A DNA stretch of 35,058 bases from Actinomycetes bacterium (GCA_021373175.1 JAJFTE010000021.1:1-35058); one strand, 5' to 3'. Shown: positions 1 to 9,084, numbered from the stretch's first letter. Made by a program: numbers and translations. The notes: generated by a model not told the origin, from the letters alone.

Positions 1-168
1 CTGGACCTCGAGCTCGCACTCGTGAGCTACATCGGCTGGTACAACGCCCGCCGCAAGCATCGCTCGCTCAAGGTGGTCGAGGATGGCAGGATCAGGCGGC
101 TCTCACCGCTCCAGGTCCTCGAGCGATACAATCAGGAAGTCGCCATGCTATGCGTGGCATCCAAATGA
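1..168 (+). CDS. IS3-family transposase (OrfB-like), C-terminal 55 residues
   Basis: Frame 1 is open from the first base to a TGA at 166-168. It contains YIGWYNARRKH followed by RSL, the pattern at the end of DDE integrase-core (rve) transposases of the IS3/IS150 type, where a YN..R.H..L stretch follows the catalytic glutamate. The rest of the catalytic domain lies upstream of the window, so intactness cannot be judged. It sits at the left edge of an accessory region that carries a restriction-modification locus, which fits a mobile background. Family assignment beyond an rve-type transposase is tentative. Confidence 0.75.
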   Translation: MDLELALVSYIGWYNARRKHRSLKVVEDGRIRRLSPLQVLERYNQEVAMLCVASK

Positions 169-236
169 ACGAGCCGACGTGAAACCCGGGGCGTTTCAGT
201 TCGCCCAAAGGCAACTGGAGAGCTGCCGGCTCTGTC
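1..236 (+). mobile_element. Right end of an IS3-type insertion sequence
   Basis: The window opens inside a transposase gene that ends at 168. The short non-coding tail after the stop would hold the element's right inverted repeat. IS3-family ends usually finish in TCA. A candidate TCA lies at 234-236 and another at 244-246, but the left end lies outside the window, so neither the repeat nor a target duplication can be confirmed. The right boundary given is a guess. Confidence 0.4.
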
Positions 237-284
237 AAAGCGGTCACATCCAACGCTTCGGATTCTTGGGGCAAGCGCACTCGG

Positions 285-611
285 ATGCTGATCTATGCCC
301 CCGAGCTGCTTGCCGACTGCCCGGAGTTCACCCGCAACACATTCCTGCACTTCGTCGAGGACGATCTTCACCACTTCGGGTTGCGAGATTATCGGGATGG
401 CAAGCGCATCGAGGTCAAGAACGTGAAGGGCATCACGCTCTCGCGAGAGCTGGCGGCCGCATACCCAAGGTTCGAGCTGGAGTTCGACGACGACGAGGAG
501 CTGACTCCGCTCACCGACAACGAGTTCTGGGAGAAGCGGATAAAGGCACACAACGACAACCACCGAGCGTTGCTCGATCGCTCTGCTGCCATCGTCGAGG
601 CCGGAGACTAG
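285..611 (+). CDS. Hypothetical acidic protein, possibly an IS-truncated remnant
   Basis: A 108-residue open frame beginning MLIYAPELL and ending EAGD. I do not recognise a family. It is acidic, with a run of Asp/Glu near residues 66-73, and has no membrane segment or signal peptide. The frame stays open upstream to a stop at 180-182 with no good ribosome binding site before the ATG at 285. The IS end lies about 50 bases upstream. It may therefore be the 3' remnant of a gene cut by the insertion rather than an intact gene. The opposite strand is also open here but gives low-complexity Arg/Ser-rich products typical of shadows. Confidence 0.4.
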   Translation: MLIYAPELLADCPEFTRNTFLHFVEDDLHHFGLRDYRDGKRIEVKNVKGITLSRELAAAYPRFELEFDDDEELTPLTDNEFWEKRIKAHNDNHRALLDRSAAIVEAGD

Positions 612-662
612 GCTGACTTCCGAAGAGACTGTCTAGCGGGTCGAGTTCAACATCCTGATGAT

Positions 663-1376
663 CTATCCGTGATCCTCGGTTAGCGCCCCAGATGCTACCC
701 CTATGGTGCCAAGGTTGAAGGAAACCACTCTCAATATTGACCAGTAGTCTCCCACCAGGAGACCAAGAACCAAATCCGCTCCTGAGAAGAGTAGCCCGAG
801 GCCCACAAACACGGCACCGACGGACTTCTTGTGGGTTGGCGCGATGTAGGTCGCCACGAAGACCATGGCCGCGCCTGACGCCACACTGGAAATGAACTGG
901 ATCCAAATCTGCGAGAGGAAGGCACCAGGGTCAATGAAGCTGGGCAGCAGCGTGCGATTAGCCAATCCGACGATCAGTCCCGCCAGAACGCCTGCGGCGA
1001 TAGCACATGGCAGTACGGCAATCCATCGGATCACGCTCGAGTGGCCAACGTCTTTGAGATCACCGCTCAAAGACAATGGGGAGCCTGTTTGTCGCGCTGG
1101 GTACTCCAAGGAATCCACCTGTTGAAGACTACGGGTCGTCACTTGCTGGTCTGGGCCCGAGGGTGTCGCATGAGCTCCCGCAGACTCAGCTCCCGAGTCC
1201 CGGGACAACCTTTGCGACTGGATTGGTGGGGCTGCAAGTGGAAGGACACCCTCAGTGTCTGGACGCACGTCGTACTCGCTGCGAAGGCATGATCGAGGAT
1301 GCCCCGTCGCGCAGCCGCCGTCCAAGCCTACCCAGACCCATGCGGCACATTGAGAGCAGTACGCTGCCTTCGCCAC
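663..1376 (-). CDS. Zinc-ribbon membrane protein of unknown function
   Basis: This 237-residue protein starts at a GTG preceded by GAGGAGGGG at good spacing. The first 30 residues hold Cys7, Cys10, Cys22 and His26 in a C-x2-C-x11-C-x3-H arrangement that looks like a small zinc ribbon. A low-complexity Ser/Pro/Gln linker (about 35-110) follows, then four likely membrane segments near 114-139, 154-178, 185-208 and 212-232. The layout, a cytoplasmic zinc finger tethered to a small helical membrane domain, is common in actinobacterial proteins without known function. It has no operon partner: the neighbour to the left is unrelated, and the next gene to the right is divergent across about 276 bases. 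No reaction can be assigned. Confidence 0.65.
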   Translation of the reverse strand: MAKAAYCSQCAAWVWVGLDGGCATGHPRSCLRSEYDVRPDTEGVLPLAAPPIQSQRLSRDSGAESAGAHATPSGPDQQVTTRSLQQVDSLEYPARQTGSPLSLSGDLKDVGHSSVIRWIAVLPCAIAAGVLAGLIVGLANRTLLPSFIDPGAFLSQIWIQFISSVASGAAMVFVATYIAPTHKKSVGAVFVGLGLLFSGADLVLGLLVGDYWSILRVVSFNLGTIGVASGALTEDHG

Positions 1377-1652
1377 GACCCCTCCTCGTGCGATGCGTGT
1401 GTCGCGCTGGACGCAGTTTCAGAGCCCTGGGCCCCCACGACTACCCTAGGACACAATAGCGCTTCCCATCGCCGTCGTCTGTCCACGTGCGGATCCCCAC
1501 TTCATCAGAGCCAATGAACCAAGCGCCTCACAACCGCGTGCTCGAGGCCGCGATGTCCGTGTACTCGTGTATGCTTCATCATGAGTTGGGGGATCGCAAG
1601 ACGAGTGCGCCGCCCGTCTTTGGCGGGAAGTCACAACGAGGGGGACTCAGTC

Positions 1653-2048
1653 GTGAGGTGTATCCGGCGGCACGTCGATAGCAACTCCGGCTTCATTGCC
1701 ATTGGCGGTTGCGCGTTGGTGTTCGCCCTAGTCGTCTTGACCGGATGTTCTGCTCCTGCTAATCCGAACACCGGCTTCTCGCAATCCTCGCCGAGCGCAT
1801 CGACCACGCAGCAAAGCGGTTGGCAGCAGTATGCCGACCCCAACGGTGACTCCAGCGTCGATGCGTACGAAACCGGACCAGACTACATCCGAGTACGCTT
1901 CACTGATGGCTCCGTCTACCTCTACACGTATTCCAGCGCCGGCAAGTCCAACATCGAACGCATGAAGGAACTCGCTCAAGCCGGAAATGGCCTGAACTCC
2001 TTCATCATGAACAACGTCAAGTACGACTACGCCAGCAAGCAGCGGTAG
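1653..2048 (+). CDS. Small lipoprotein with KTSC-like domain
   Basis: I place the start at GTG 1653 because GAGGGGG (1638-1644) lies 8 bases upstream; the open frame extends further 5' but without a better site. The 131-residue product has a basic start, a hydrophobic stretch and a lipobox LTGC with the lipidated Cys at 32, so it should be exported and membrane-anchored. After a Ser/Gln-rich linker, the C-terminal 55 residues (IRVRFTDGSVYLYTY, then an alpha segment and NNVKYDYASK) resemble the KTSC fold, a short beta-alpha domain often found alone or fused to nucleases. Function is unknown. The 276 bases separating it from the divergent gene on the left show no other gene that I can support. 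Confidence 0.6.
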   Translation: MRCIRRHVDSNSGFIAIGGCALVFALVVLTGCSAPANPNTGFSQSSPSASTTQQSGWQQYADPNGDSSVDAYETGPDYIRVRFTDGSVYLYTYSSAGKSNIERMKELAQAGNGLNSFIMNNVKYDYASKQR

Positions 2049-2156
2049 ATGTAGCCTCGAGGGTAGGGGGCAAATATCCGCAGAATCCGGATGACCTCAA
2101 TCCTATTTGCCGCTCACGTACTGAAACCGATTTTGGATGCCGAAAACCCTTTTGCA

Positions 2157-2672
2157 TCACGCGCCAGTCACTTCGCTCCTGGCACAGGACGAGAGCGCCG
2201 GCAGTAGAGCCCGCAGCTCCTCGACGTATTCCACCTGGTGGCCTGAAGCAGGAAACGGAAGAACGTGAACCGATAAACCCGGGTCGCTTGCGATCTCCAC
2301 CGCCCGCACGACTTCCGGCTTGATGCCCTTCATCACGACCACCAGGGAACGCGGGCGAACCCTTGCGATGGTGGCTGCAAGGCCCTCGATTCCTCGTCGC
2401 CGTGCGGCGTGACGTGCCGGCCTCTTCAATCCATTCACGGGCTCAAGGCACAAATCGACCAAATAGAAGCCTCGGGCCTGAAAGTCGCGCAGGAAACCCA
2501 GCATTTCGGCATCGGACTCGGGGCGCCTCCCCCTGAATGCCTTAAACGTGAATCGCGCGAGGTTCGAGTTGCCAAGATAGAAGAACTTCTCTGAAGCCGG
2601 AGGTGACTCACCTACGAACAGCGCAGTCACCTTCTGCGGTCGATAGTCCTGACGAGTCTGCTCGAAGTCCAT
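2157..2672 (-). CDS. Uracil-DNA glycosylase-fold-like protein
   Basis: The gene is read from ATG 2672 (MDFEQTRQDY), 14 bases after the stop of the upstream nuclease-like gene, so the two are probably co-transcribed. Residues 15-30 (VTALFVGESPP) and about 146-154 (LPFPASGHQ) match the positions of the N-terminal GE.PG-type motif and the C-terminal H-P-S-type loop of the uracil-DNA glycosylase superfamily. Between them lies an alternating alpha/beta pattern with VVVMKGIKP. At 171 residues it is near the size of the core fold. The catalytic residues do not match a known active family exactly, so base-excision activity is not established. Its position downstream of a type III restriction-modification pair suggests a DNA-processing or defence-accessory role. 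Confidence 0.5.
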   Translation of the reverse strand: MDFEQTRQDYRPQKVTALFVGESPPASEKFFYLGNSNLARFTFKAFRGRRPESDAEMLGFLRDFQARGFYLVDLCLEPVNGLKRPARHAARRRGIEGLAATIARVRPRSLVVVMKGIKPEVVRAVEIASDPGLSVHVLPFPASGHQVEYVEELRALLPALSSCARSEVTGA

Positions 2673-2686
2673 GCTGCGCCGTCCAC

Positions 2687-3601
2687 CTACGCCCCGCCGG
2701 TGCGTGTCGCGTAGGCAAGGTCGAGAAGCTCCTTGGCCTTGGCGACGTCGTCGTCCGACTTGATGAAGAGCTGGAGGTCTCCGGTGCCCCACTTGCCTAT
2801 CGTGGTCACGTCTCTGCAGTTCTTGCAGTCGCCCATAATCGCCGGGTCCTTCGGATCCAGATGGAAAGTCATCGACAGACTCTCCTTGCCTCCTGTGAGA
2901 CACGCGAAGTTCTTGGAAGTCCGGATGGCGATGTAGACCTGGTGCGGTCGCACCGTCACGTCCGACCCAAGCTCAGCGGCATATTCGAGAATGTCCTCAG
3001 CCATACCTCGAGCGGCGCCGAGCTTCCCGAGAACCACCTCGGACGAGAACTCCTTCTTCTCAGCAGAGCTCGTTCGTGGTCCCGGGCCCGTCGCCGGGCC
3101 CGACGTGTCGGACCCACTGACCAGATTCAGCACGAGGTATCCGTCGGGGTAAAACGTGTATTCAACGAGCTCGATGTCGCGACCCATCTGCGCAACACCG
3201 TGCTGATCGAACTTCGTATACGACTCGGCGATACAGACGACCCGAGGGGAAGTCCAGTCCACCGTGCCGACAGCAGCAGCCCCCTCCTTGTCGGCCACGA
3301 GCTTCTCGAACTCAGCTCGATGATCGACGAGCCAATCCAGATAGTAGAGCGCCTGCATCACGACGTTCGCATCCACGGAACGTTTGTACTCGATCACGAC
3401 CGGCGAACCGTTCTCATCGATGCCGAGCGTGTCTATTCTGCCAGCATGCTTCTCACCCGTTGAATACTCCGTTGCGAGAAAGCGAACCCTGAACGCTTCC
3501 TGGAGGTTCTGCTCGATGAGAGCCTGAAGCACCTTCTCCTTGTCGACCCTCGCTGCCTTCACTGATGCGAGCTTGCCGTCGGTGATTCTGAAGAGATCCA
3601 C
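2687..3601 (-). CDS. NucS-like PD-(D/E)XK nuclease with C-terminal DUF5655
   Basis: It starts at GTG 3601 behind a strong AGGAGG. Residues 52-90 read GRIDTLG, then VVIEYKRS and QALYYLDWL, the Asp-x(13)-Glu-x-Lys arrangement of PD-(D/E)XK nucleases of the DUF91/NucS type (Asp57, Glu71, Lys73). A Ser/Pro/Gly linker near 170-185 leads to a C-terminal domain of about 105 residues resembling DUF5655, including KWGTGDLQLFI and a final helix. The 304-residue length fits this two-domain family, whose members act on or bind DNA but are poorly studied. It lies 143 bases after the restriction subunit gene and 14 bases before the UDG-like gene, pointing to a shared DNA-related job. Confidence 0.7.
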   Translation of the reverse strand: MDLFRITDGKLASVKAARVDKEKVLQALIEQNLQEAFRVRFLATEYSTGEKHAGRIDTLGIDENGSPVVIEYKRSVDANVVMQALYYLDWLVDHRAEFEKLVADKEGAAAVGTVDWTSPRVVCIAESYTKFDQHGVAQMGRDIELVEYTFYPDGYLVLNLVSGSDTSGPATGPGPRTSSAEKKEFSSEVVLGKLGAARGMAEDILEYAAELGSDVTVRPHQVYIAIRTSKNFACLTGGKESLSMTFHLDPKDPAIMGDCKNCRDVTTIGKWGTGDLQLFIKSDDDVAKAKELLDLAYATRTGGA

Positions 3602-3744
3602 AACTGCCTCCTACACAACCCACTCCGCAGACAGCACCTCTGCCTGTTCGGTGACCGTCTTGGTTGCTTCCTCCTGCTTGTCGAGGGAACAAGCACTCCG
3701 CGAGAGATCCGCTTCATTGCGTCTGATAGGAGACAAACGGAGCA

Positions 3745-6549
3745 CTAGTCCTCGGCGGCGTACTCGTCCTCGACGAATAGCGCACCCTCGGTAATCTGGC
3801 CAACTGAGAAGAGTCTTGACCTCGACCGGTACTCAACCGAGTCCGTTACGTCACCCAACTTTGCTTTGTACTGCAGGAATGAGTCCATCAGCTCACCGAG
3901 ACTCGTTGGCTGGTAGCGCTCGTAGCTTTCTTGATCGACGAAGACGAAGTCGAACACGACGTCGTCCTGGGCCCGATTCACGTCCTCGCACCACAAACGA
4001 AGTCGCTCCATCTTCAGCGGCACGTCAAGATCCTCAAGACCCTTGGTCTCAACGATGACCACTCGCCCATCCGACTTTCGCACGATGAAGTCCGGATAGT
4101 AGTTCGAGATATCGCCATCAGCATTCACGTAGTCCAGCTTGAAGTGCACGGCGAAGTAGTTCTTGGCGAAGGAGACGACATCGGGTGCCTTCTCGAGGAA
4201 TGCGGCGAACTGCAGCTCGAGATGGCTGTCTCCGATGATCCGATTGAAGACGCTCTTCGTCGGAACCACGTAGCCCTGCTCCTTGGCCACGAAGGGCCTC
4301 GTGTTACGGAGCTTGATCGTGTCCCGAATCTCGGCGTCACCCTTGTCGAGGACGGTGAGTGCATTGATGGCGGTCTTGAATGACTCGATGAGCGTCTTCG
4401 TGGCCGCCACCTCTGAGAGATTCCTCAGCGTATTTGCATCCTCGAGGTCAACGTCCCGGTCGAACAGACCCGCCTTGATGAACGTCTTCACCTTGCCGAA
4501 AAGGACGTCATATCCGCTCACGAGTCGCAGCTCTCGCATGATCGTCTGCACGAAGTACCCGACCACACTCCGGTAATCGATGATGCCCGTGGTATCCAGG
4601 ATCGTCGTGTGTGTGACCTCGCCGGTCGTGATGTCCTTGAAGACGATCTCCCGCTGCTCCTCATCAGTGAACTGCCTGTAGGCAACCCTCCGACCAGCAG
4701 GAAGCTCGACACCCAAGTCAGCGAGGTTCTTGTACTCGCGATAAACCCGAGGCGTCAGAAGGGGGAGCTCAATATCCAGAGCGTCCAGATCCTTCTTGGG
4801 ATCCTCGTGATCCACCTCGACGACCAGCGGAGTCTTCGCAGCGGTACCTTCGCCCATCGGCTTGCGTTCCAGCACGACACCTTCTGCTTGGATCTGCTCG
4901 ACGAAGTCCATGAACGCTTCGGTTCCGACAACGCTGACGTATTCCTCCACGCTGTTGCCGACGTACATCTTCCGGAGGCCCCGCCCAAGCGTCTGCTCAG
5001 GCAGGATGTTGCTCTGTGCCGAGTAGGCTCGGAGCCCGACAATCGTCGTCACATTGCGAACGTCCCAGCCCTCTTTGAGCATGAGCACGGAGACGATGAC
5101 CTTGGCCGGCGAATCCATACTGTCGATGTCGTTGGCTTGCTTGCGCAGCATCTCCAGCTCTTCCTTGCCCTTGCCGCTCGCAGCCTCGGAGATCTCCCCG
5201 TTGTTCTTGGTGTGGATAACGAGTACCGAGTCCTCGGCCCCGAAGTCCGCGTAGTGCCCACGCAGGTAGTCGGCCACCTCGTCGCAGTTGCGGGTGTCGT
5301 CCGTCATCACAAAGAGGATTGCCTTCTTGCCCATCTTCTCGTGTTCATCGAATGCCTTGCGCCACTCGATCACACCCAGGTCAAGGTAGTCCGTGTACTT
5401 CTCAGTGAACTTGGCCGATTGACGCTCGACGAGCTTGGCTCGGCTCGGTGCATCGGGCAGAACCGGGTGCTTCACCACATTTTGCGAGATGGCCTCTACC
5501 AGCGGGTAGTCGCACACGGTCTGGACGAAGATTCCGCCGTTGTTGTGCTTGGGCGTGGCCGTCACGTCCACTTGCAGCGAGAGTTCGCTGCCCTTCTGCA
5601 ATAGGCGATTGTGGATGTCCTGGATGGACTTGAACCATGCGAGCCTAGAGTCATGGACGTGGTGCGCCTCGTCGTTGAGCACCATCAGCTCTTCGACGTC
5701 ACGAACAATCATCCCGAGATCGACCTTAGAATCAGTGGTCGCTCCCGTAGGCCGCTTGCCCAGGAAGTAGTCCATCGTGTTCTCGTCCTCCGGAGCCGGC
5801 GGGATGTCGTCACCCGTGTAGACCCGGTGGATGTTAGTCAGGAAGATGTTACCGGTGGGTCTGGTGAGCTGCACCTCGTCCTGAAGATGCAGCGTCAGCT
5901 GGAAATCGCTTCTCCAGTCGCGACCATCATGCCCGTTGTCCGGGAGGATCGGATCCTCATGGAATATCCGAAGGCCCTGGAAGTCACGGTAGACGCGGTC
6001 GAGTACGATAATGTTGGGTGTGATGACGAGGAAGTTCCTCGAGAGCCCCGATTCTTCCTCGTACAGCTTGTGGAAGAAGCTCCATGCGAGCGTGAGTGCA
6101 AGCACCTTCGTCTTGCCGCTACCCGTTGCCATCTTCACCACGAAGCGGCGCCAGTCTTCGTCAAACATGCTCGCCGACACTGAACCAGTACTGTCGAACC
6201 GCATCAGGTCGAACTTGTCCTTCACCCCGACGACGTCGTACAGGTAGACGATCGTCTCAAGCGCCTCACGCTGGGCGAAGAAGTACTGGAACTCACCCAT
6301 CGTATCGTCTGACATGGCCAGGAGGTGTGGGGTACCAAACCACCATCTCAGGAGGCTGCGACTCGTCTCCGTCGCTCCAACATAGCCGCTGTCTCGAAAC
6401 TCCTTCACCTTGCGGCGAAGCTGTGGAACCAACGGGGGCATGAGCTTGTCCATGGTGGTCTCACGCATGGCCTCATCAGCCGGGAACCAACGGATCTCAG
6501 GGTTCAGAATCGCATATGGTGAATCAGGGAAGTCAGGGTGAAGTCCCAC
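3745..6549 (-). CDS. res: Type III restriction enzyme, Res subunit (helicase-nuclease)
   Basis: Res cuts unmodified DNA after ATP-driven movement along it, in a complex with Mod. I start it at GTG 6549, which shares one base with the Mod stop (TAGTG) and has a G-rich site upstream; the frame is open further 5' but inside mod. In this 934-residue protein the superfamily 2 helicase motifs are intact: MATGSGKT (about 140-147), DEAHH (about 293), TATP (about 330), and a late Q..GRGLR motif. The C-terminus keeps a PD-(D/E)XK nuclease: YYPDFIV (Asp about 820) and VVIVETKG (Glu about 834, Lys 836). All key residues are present, so the enzyme is probably active. Length is typical for the family. Confidence 0.93.
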   Translation of the reverse strand: MGLHPDFPDSPYAILNPEIRWFPADEAMRETTMDKLMPPLVPQLRRKVKEFRDSGYVGATETSRSLLRWWFGTPHLLAMSDDTMGEFQYFFAQREALETIVYLYDVVGVKDKFDLMRFDSTGSVSASMFDEDWRRFVVKMATGSGKTKVLALTLAWSFFHKLYEEESGLSRNFLVITPNIIVLDRVYRDFQGLRIFHEDPILPDNGHDGRDWRSDFQLTLHLQDEVQLTRPTGNIFLTNIHRVYTGDDIPPAPEDENTMDYFLGKRPTGATTDSKVDLGMIVRDVEELMVLNDEAHHVHDSRLAWFKSIQDIHNRLLQKGSELSLQVDVTATPKHNNGGIFVQTVCDYPLVEAISQNVVKHPVLPDAPSRAKLVERQSAKFTEKYTDYLDLGVIEWRKAFDEHEKMGKKAILFVMTDDTRNCDEVADYLRGHYADFGAEDSVLVIHTKNNGEISEAASGKGKEELEMLRKQANDIDSMDSPAKVIVSVLMLKEGWDVRNVTTIVGLRAYSAQSNILPEQTLGRGLRKMYVGNSVEEYVSVVGTEAFMDFVEQIQAEGVVLERKPMGEGTAAKTPLVVEVDHEDPKKDLDALDIELPLLTPRVYREYKNLADLGVELPAGRRVAYRQFTDEEQREIVFKDITTGEVTHTTILDTTGIIDYRSVVGYFVQTIMRELRLVSGYDVLFGKVKTFIKAGLFDRDVDLEDANTLRNLSEVAATKTLIESFKTAINALTVLDKGDAEIRDTIKLRNTRPFVAKEQGYVVPTKSVFNRIIGDSHLELQFAAFLEKAPDVVSFAKNYFAVHFKLDYVNADGDISNYYPDFIVRKSDGRVVIVETKGLEDLDVPLKMERLRLWCEDVNRAQDDVVFDFVFVDQESYERYQPTSLGELMDSFLQYKAKLGDVTDSVEYRSRSRLFSVGQITEGALFVEDEYAAED

Positions 6550-8801
6550 TACTTGCCACCCCCTACGTTGACCTCGACTATGGCCATCGTGTCGTTGCCG
6601 AAGATGTCGACCACCTTGACTGCGACCTTCCTCCTGCCGGGCAAGCACTCATGGAACACGCTCTTAAGTTCGAGCGATCTGTCGCGCTTCGTCCGGAAGC
6701 TCTGCCACTCGTTCTCGAAGATGTAGTCGCCGGTCCACTTCTCTTCCCACTCACCCGTATCAACGTCCTGCACACGGATGATCTCGGACTTGTTCTCGAA
6801 GTCGAAATCGACGGCCCAGTAGTCGATCCAGTCCGTCCATTCCTTGGTAAGTACCTCCCGGGTGACAATGCCGTCCTTGTCCTTACTCACCTTGATGATC
6901 TGCCCGCGCTCGACGACAACCTTGCTGCCTTTGTTCTTCACGGTCTCCTCGGCGCTTGCGACCGAGTCCTGCGAGTAGAACACTGAGAAGTCCGTCAGTT
7001 CGACTGACACCGTGTTTCCCACGATGTACGGCTTCACCTCGATGTAGGCCACATCGTGGAAGACGACTTGGTTCTTCTCGATAGCCCGCTTGTCGAAGAC
7101 GTCGGCAGGGATGTACTTCGGGGAGAGATCGATGCCCCTGCTCCGTGCATCATCCAAGACGTTGGGGAATAGTCCCATCTCGAACTCGAAGCCGAGGATG
7201 TCAGCTTTCGTGATGTGCTGTTTGCGGCACTCGAGGATGATCTCCTCGACGAACAAACGGGTCACGGGCATGTTGATGGGGCCCACCGCCACCATCCTCC
7301 CGGACTTCCTCCCATTGAAAGCGCTTGATCCAGTCGTAGGTTCCGCCTTGTAGGCACGGAGAATCAGGTCAGTGAACTCACGCTCACGAGCTTCAACCTG
7401 AATGCGTTGCTCTTCCTCTCTTAGGTTCGGGTTGATTCCCACGTAGTGCTGGCGCTCATAGCGACCGAGGTTCAGGATCTCAAATGCTCTGTAGTCCTTT
7501 CCATCCGCTTTCAGCTGCCTTTGCACTCCGATAATTCGCTTCCTTGTTGTGTGGACAGCGAACTTGCCAAGATCACTGACTATCCATTTTCTCCCTAGTC
7601 GCTCAGCGCTCGCAGCGAGGGTTCCCGAGCCACAGAAGAAGTCAGCCACCAAGTCACCCTCGTTAGATGACGACTCGATTATTCGGTCAAGAAGGGCTTG
7701 AGGCTTCTGCGTTGGATAGTCGAGCCTCTCCGCTGCCTGTGAGTTGACCGGGAAGACGTCCGTCCAGAGAGTCTGCAGTGGAACTCCTGGCGTCTCGTCA
7801 AGATAGCGCTTGAGCCGGATGCCCCCTGCCCTGGTGAAATGCAACTTGCCTTCGGCATCGAGGCGCTCCATCGTCGTCAGCGGACACCGCCACAGGGACT
7901 TGATGCCCTTGTACTCGTAGGTATATCCGCCTCCAGAAAGCCCCTTTGCGGTGATGTCTGCGTCAGTCCACAGACGACCGTCCGGATCCTCGTTGCGGAA
8001 TCGCATTTTGTACTCGTCCGAATGCAGGCAGTACTGCTGGTTCCAAGTGCGCTCAAGAGACTTCGAATAGTAAAAGATAGAATCGACGTTGACCCCGTAG
8101 TGGCCAGGATCGCTGTGGGCGCTCGTCCTCTGCCAGATGATTTCGTTCTGGTAGTTCGACGGCCCAAACACCTCGTCGAGAATGATCCTGAGGTGACTGT
8201 TGAGCCTCCAGTCACAGTGTAGATATATGCTCCCATCTGATGCGAGCAAGTCCCGCATTAGAAACAGGCGCTCGTAGATCATGGCCAGGAAAGAGTCGGC
8301 GCCCTTACCCCATGTGTCTCGGTACGCAATCTCCTCGAGAATACCTGGCTGCTTCGTAAGCTTGTCCTCACCGATCTCGATGTCCATAGAGAAGTCAGCG
8401 CCGACATCAAATGGCGGGTCGATGTAGACCAGTTTCAGTCCACCCTGTGCCTCAATCTCTTGACGCAAGGGCCCGCTATTCAACGATGAAAGAATTAGCT
8501 TGTTGTCGCCCCAGATGAGTTTGTTCGTCCAACCCTTGAGTTGGCGACCACGATCGTCCAACGAGAACAAGTCCAACTGAAGTAAGGCATCCTCTTGCTT
8601 CTCTGCCCTCGGCTCATCCACTTGCTCGATGGTCTGGAAAGGAAGTACGACGTTGGTGACATCGCCCGTCTTCCCATTCCAAACAAGCTCGACCTCTCGC
8701 TTGTCCTCGAACAGAAGGAACCTGTACTTGTCCGGCAAAGGCTTATCGGCCTCGAGGAAACGAATGACGTCTTGCTGCTCTTGATCAGTCAATCGAGCCA
8801 T
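6549..8801 (-). CDS. mod: Type III DNA methyltransferase, Mod subunit
   Basis: This is an adenine-N6 type methyltransferase that sets the sequence specificity of the type III system. The start ATG 8801 follows GGAGGA at good spacing. The 750-residue protein has the beta-class order of motifs: DPPF at 128-131 (catalytic motif IV) precedes FFCGSGT at 388-394 (AdoMet-binding motif I), with a roughly 250-residue region between them that should contain the target recognition domain. DWRLNSHLR and LDYPTQKPQ are further signature pieces. The C-terminal third is likely the Res-interacting part. The stop codon overlaps the res start by one base, so translation is probably coupled. A TATGAT-like -10 sequence lies upstream near 8853, with no convincing -35. 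Confidence 0.93.
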   Translation of the reverse strand: MARLTDQEQQDVIRFLEADKPLPDKYRFLLFEDKREVELVWNGKTGDVTNVVLPFQTIEQVDEPRAEKQEDALLQLDLFSLDDRGRQLKGWTNKLIWGDNKLILSSLNSGPLRQEIEAQGGLKLVYIDPPFDVGADFSMDIEIGEDKLTKQPGILEEIAYRDTWGKGADSFLAMIYERLFLMRDLLASDGSIYLHCDWRLNSHLRIILDEVFGPSNYQNEIIWQRTSAHSDPGHYGVNVDSIFYYSKSLERTWNQQYCLHSDEYKMRFRNEDPDGRLWTDADITAKGLSGGGYTYEYKGIKSLWRCPLTTMERLDAEGKLHFTRAGGIRLKRYLDETPGVPLQTLWTDVFPVNSQAAERLDYPTQKPQALLDRIIESSSNEGDLVADFFCGSGTLAASAERLGRKWIVSDLGKFAVHTTRKRIIGVQRQLKADGKDYRAFEILNLGRYERQHYVGINPNLREEEQRIQVEAREREFTDLILRAYKAEPTTGSSAFNGRKSGRMVAVGPINMPVTRLFVEEIILECRKQHITKADILGFEFEMGLFPNVLDDARSRGIDLSPKYIPADVFDKRAIEKNQVVFHDVAYIEVKPYIVGNTVSVELTDFSVFYSQDSVASAEETVKNKGSKVVVERGQIIKVSKDKDGIVTREVLTKEWTDWIDYWAVDFDFENKSEIIRVQDVDTGEWEEKWTGDYIFENEWQSFRTKRDRSLELKSVFHECLPGRRKVAVKVVDIFGNDTMAIVEVNVGGGK

Positions 8802-9003
8802 GGATCCTCCGAGGTCAGAAGCGAGCGCAGCTCCCCTGCTGCGATTCCAACCATCATAGCCAATCTAGCCCGACACATCCTGAACGCCCATTGAGTGAAC
8901 CTCGATCACCTTTGTCGGCTGATTGGGATTCCTTCCTCTTGCCTGGCGAAGCTTCCATTGTCAGGCCGTTGTCACGTATGTCTCCCGTAAATGGGCGTTC
9001 GAT

Positions 9004-9084
9004 GGGCCGTTAGCTCAGCTGGTAGAGCCTCGCAAACGGATCCCTCGCGTTTGCGTAGCGCAGCCGCAGGCGAGCAGGGGACTC
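9004..9084 (+). pseudogene. Broken partial tRNA-Lys copy with a palindromic insert
   Basis: Bases 9004-9028 match tRNA-Lys positions 1-25. The match is broken by a 43-base segment (9029-9071) and resumes at 9072-9084 with GAGCAGGGGACTC, the D-stem/anticodon-stem region of the real gene. The four bases GAGC occur on both sides of the insert, like a small target duplication. The insert contains the inverted arms CGCAAACG (9031-9038) and CGTTTGCG (9048-9055) and could fold. After 9084 the similarity ends, before the anticodon and T arm, so this cannot be a working tRNA. Confidence 0.75.

Noticed and set aside
83-616. Plus-strand open frame overlapping the transposase tail and the small unknown gene
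   Set aside because: It gives Arg-rich sequence with no motif and crosses the transposase stop region in another frame.
4609-5604. Plus-strand open frame within res
   Set aside because: It is opposite the helicase core, which has intact motifs; no similarity seen in its translation.
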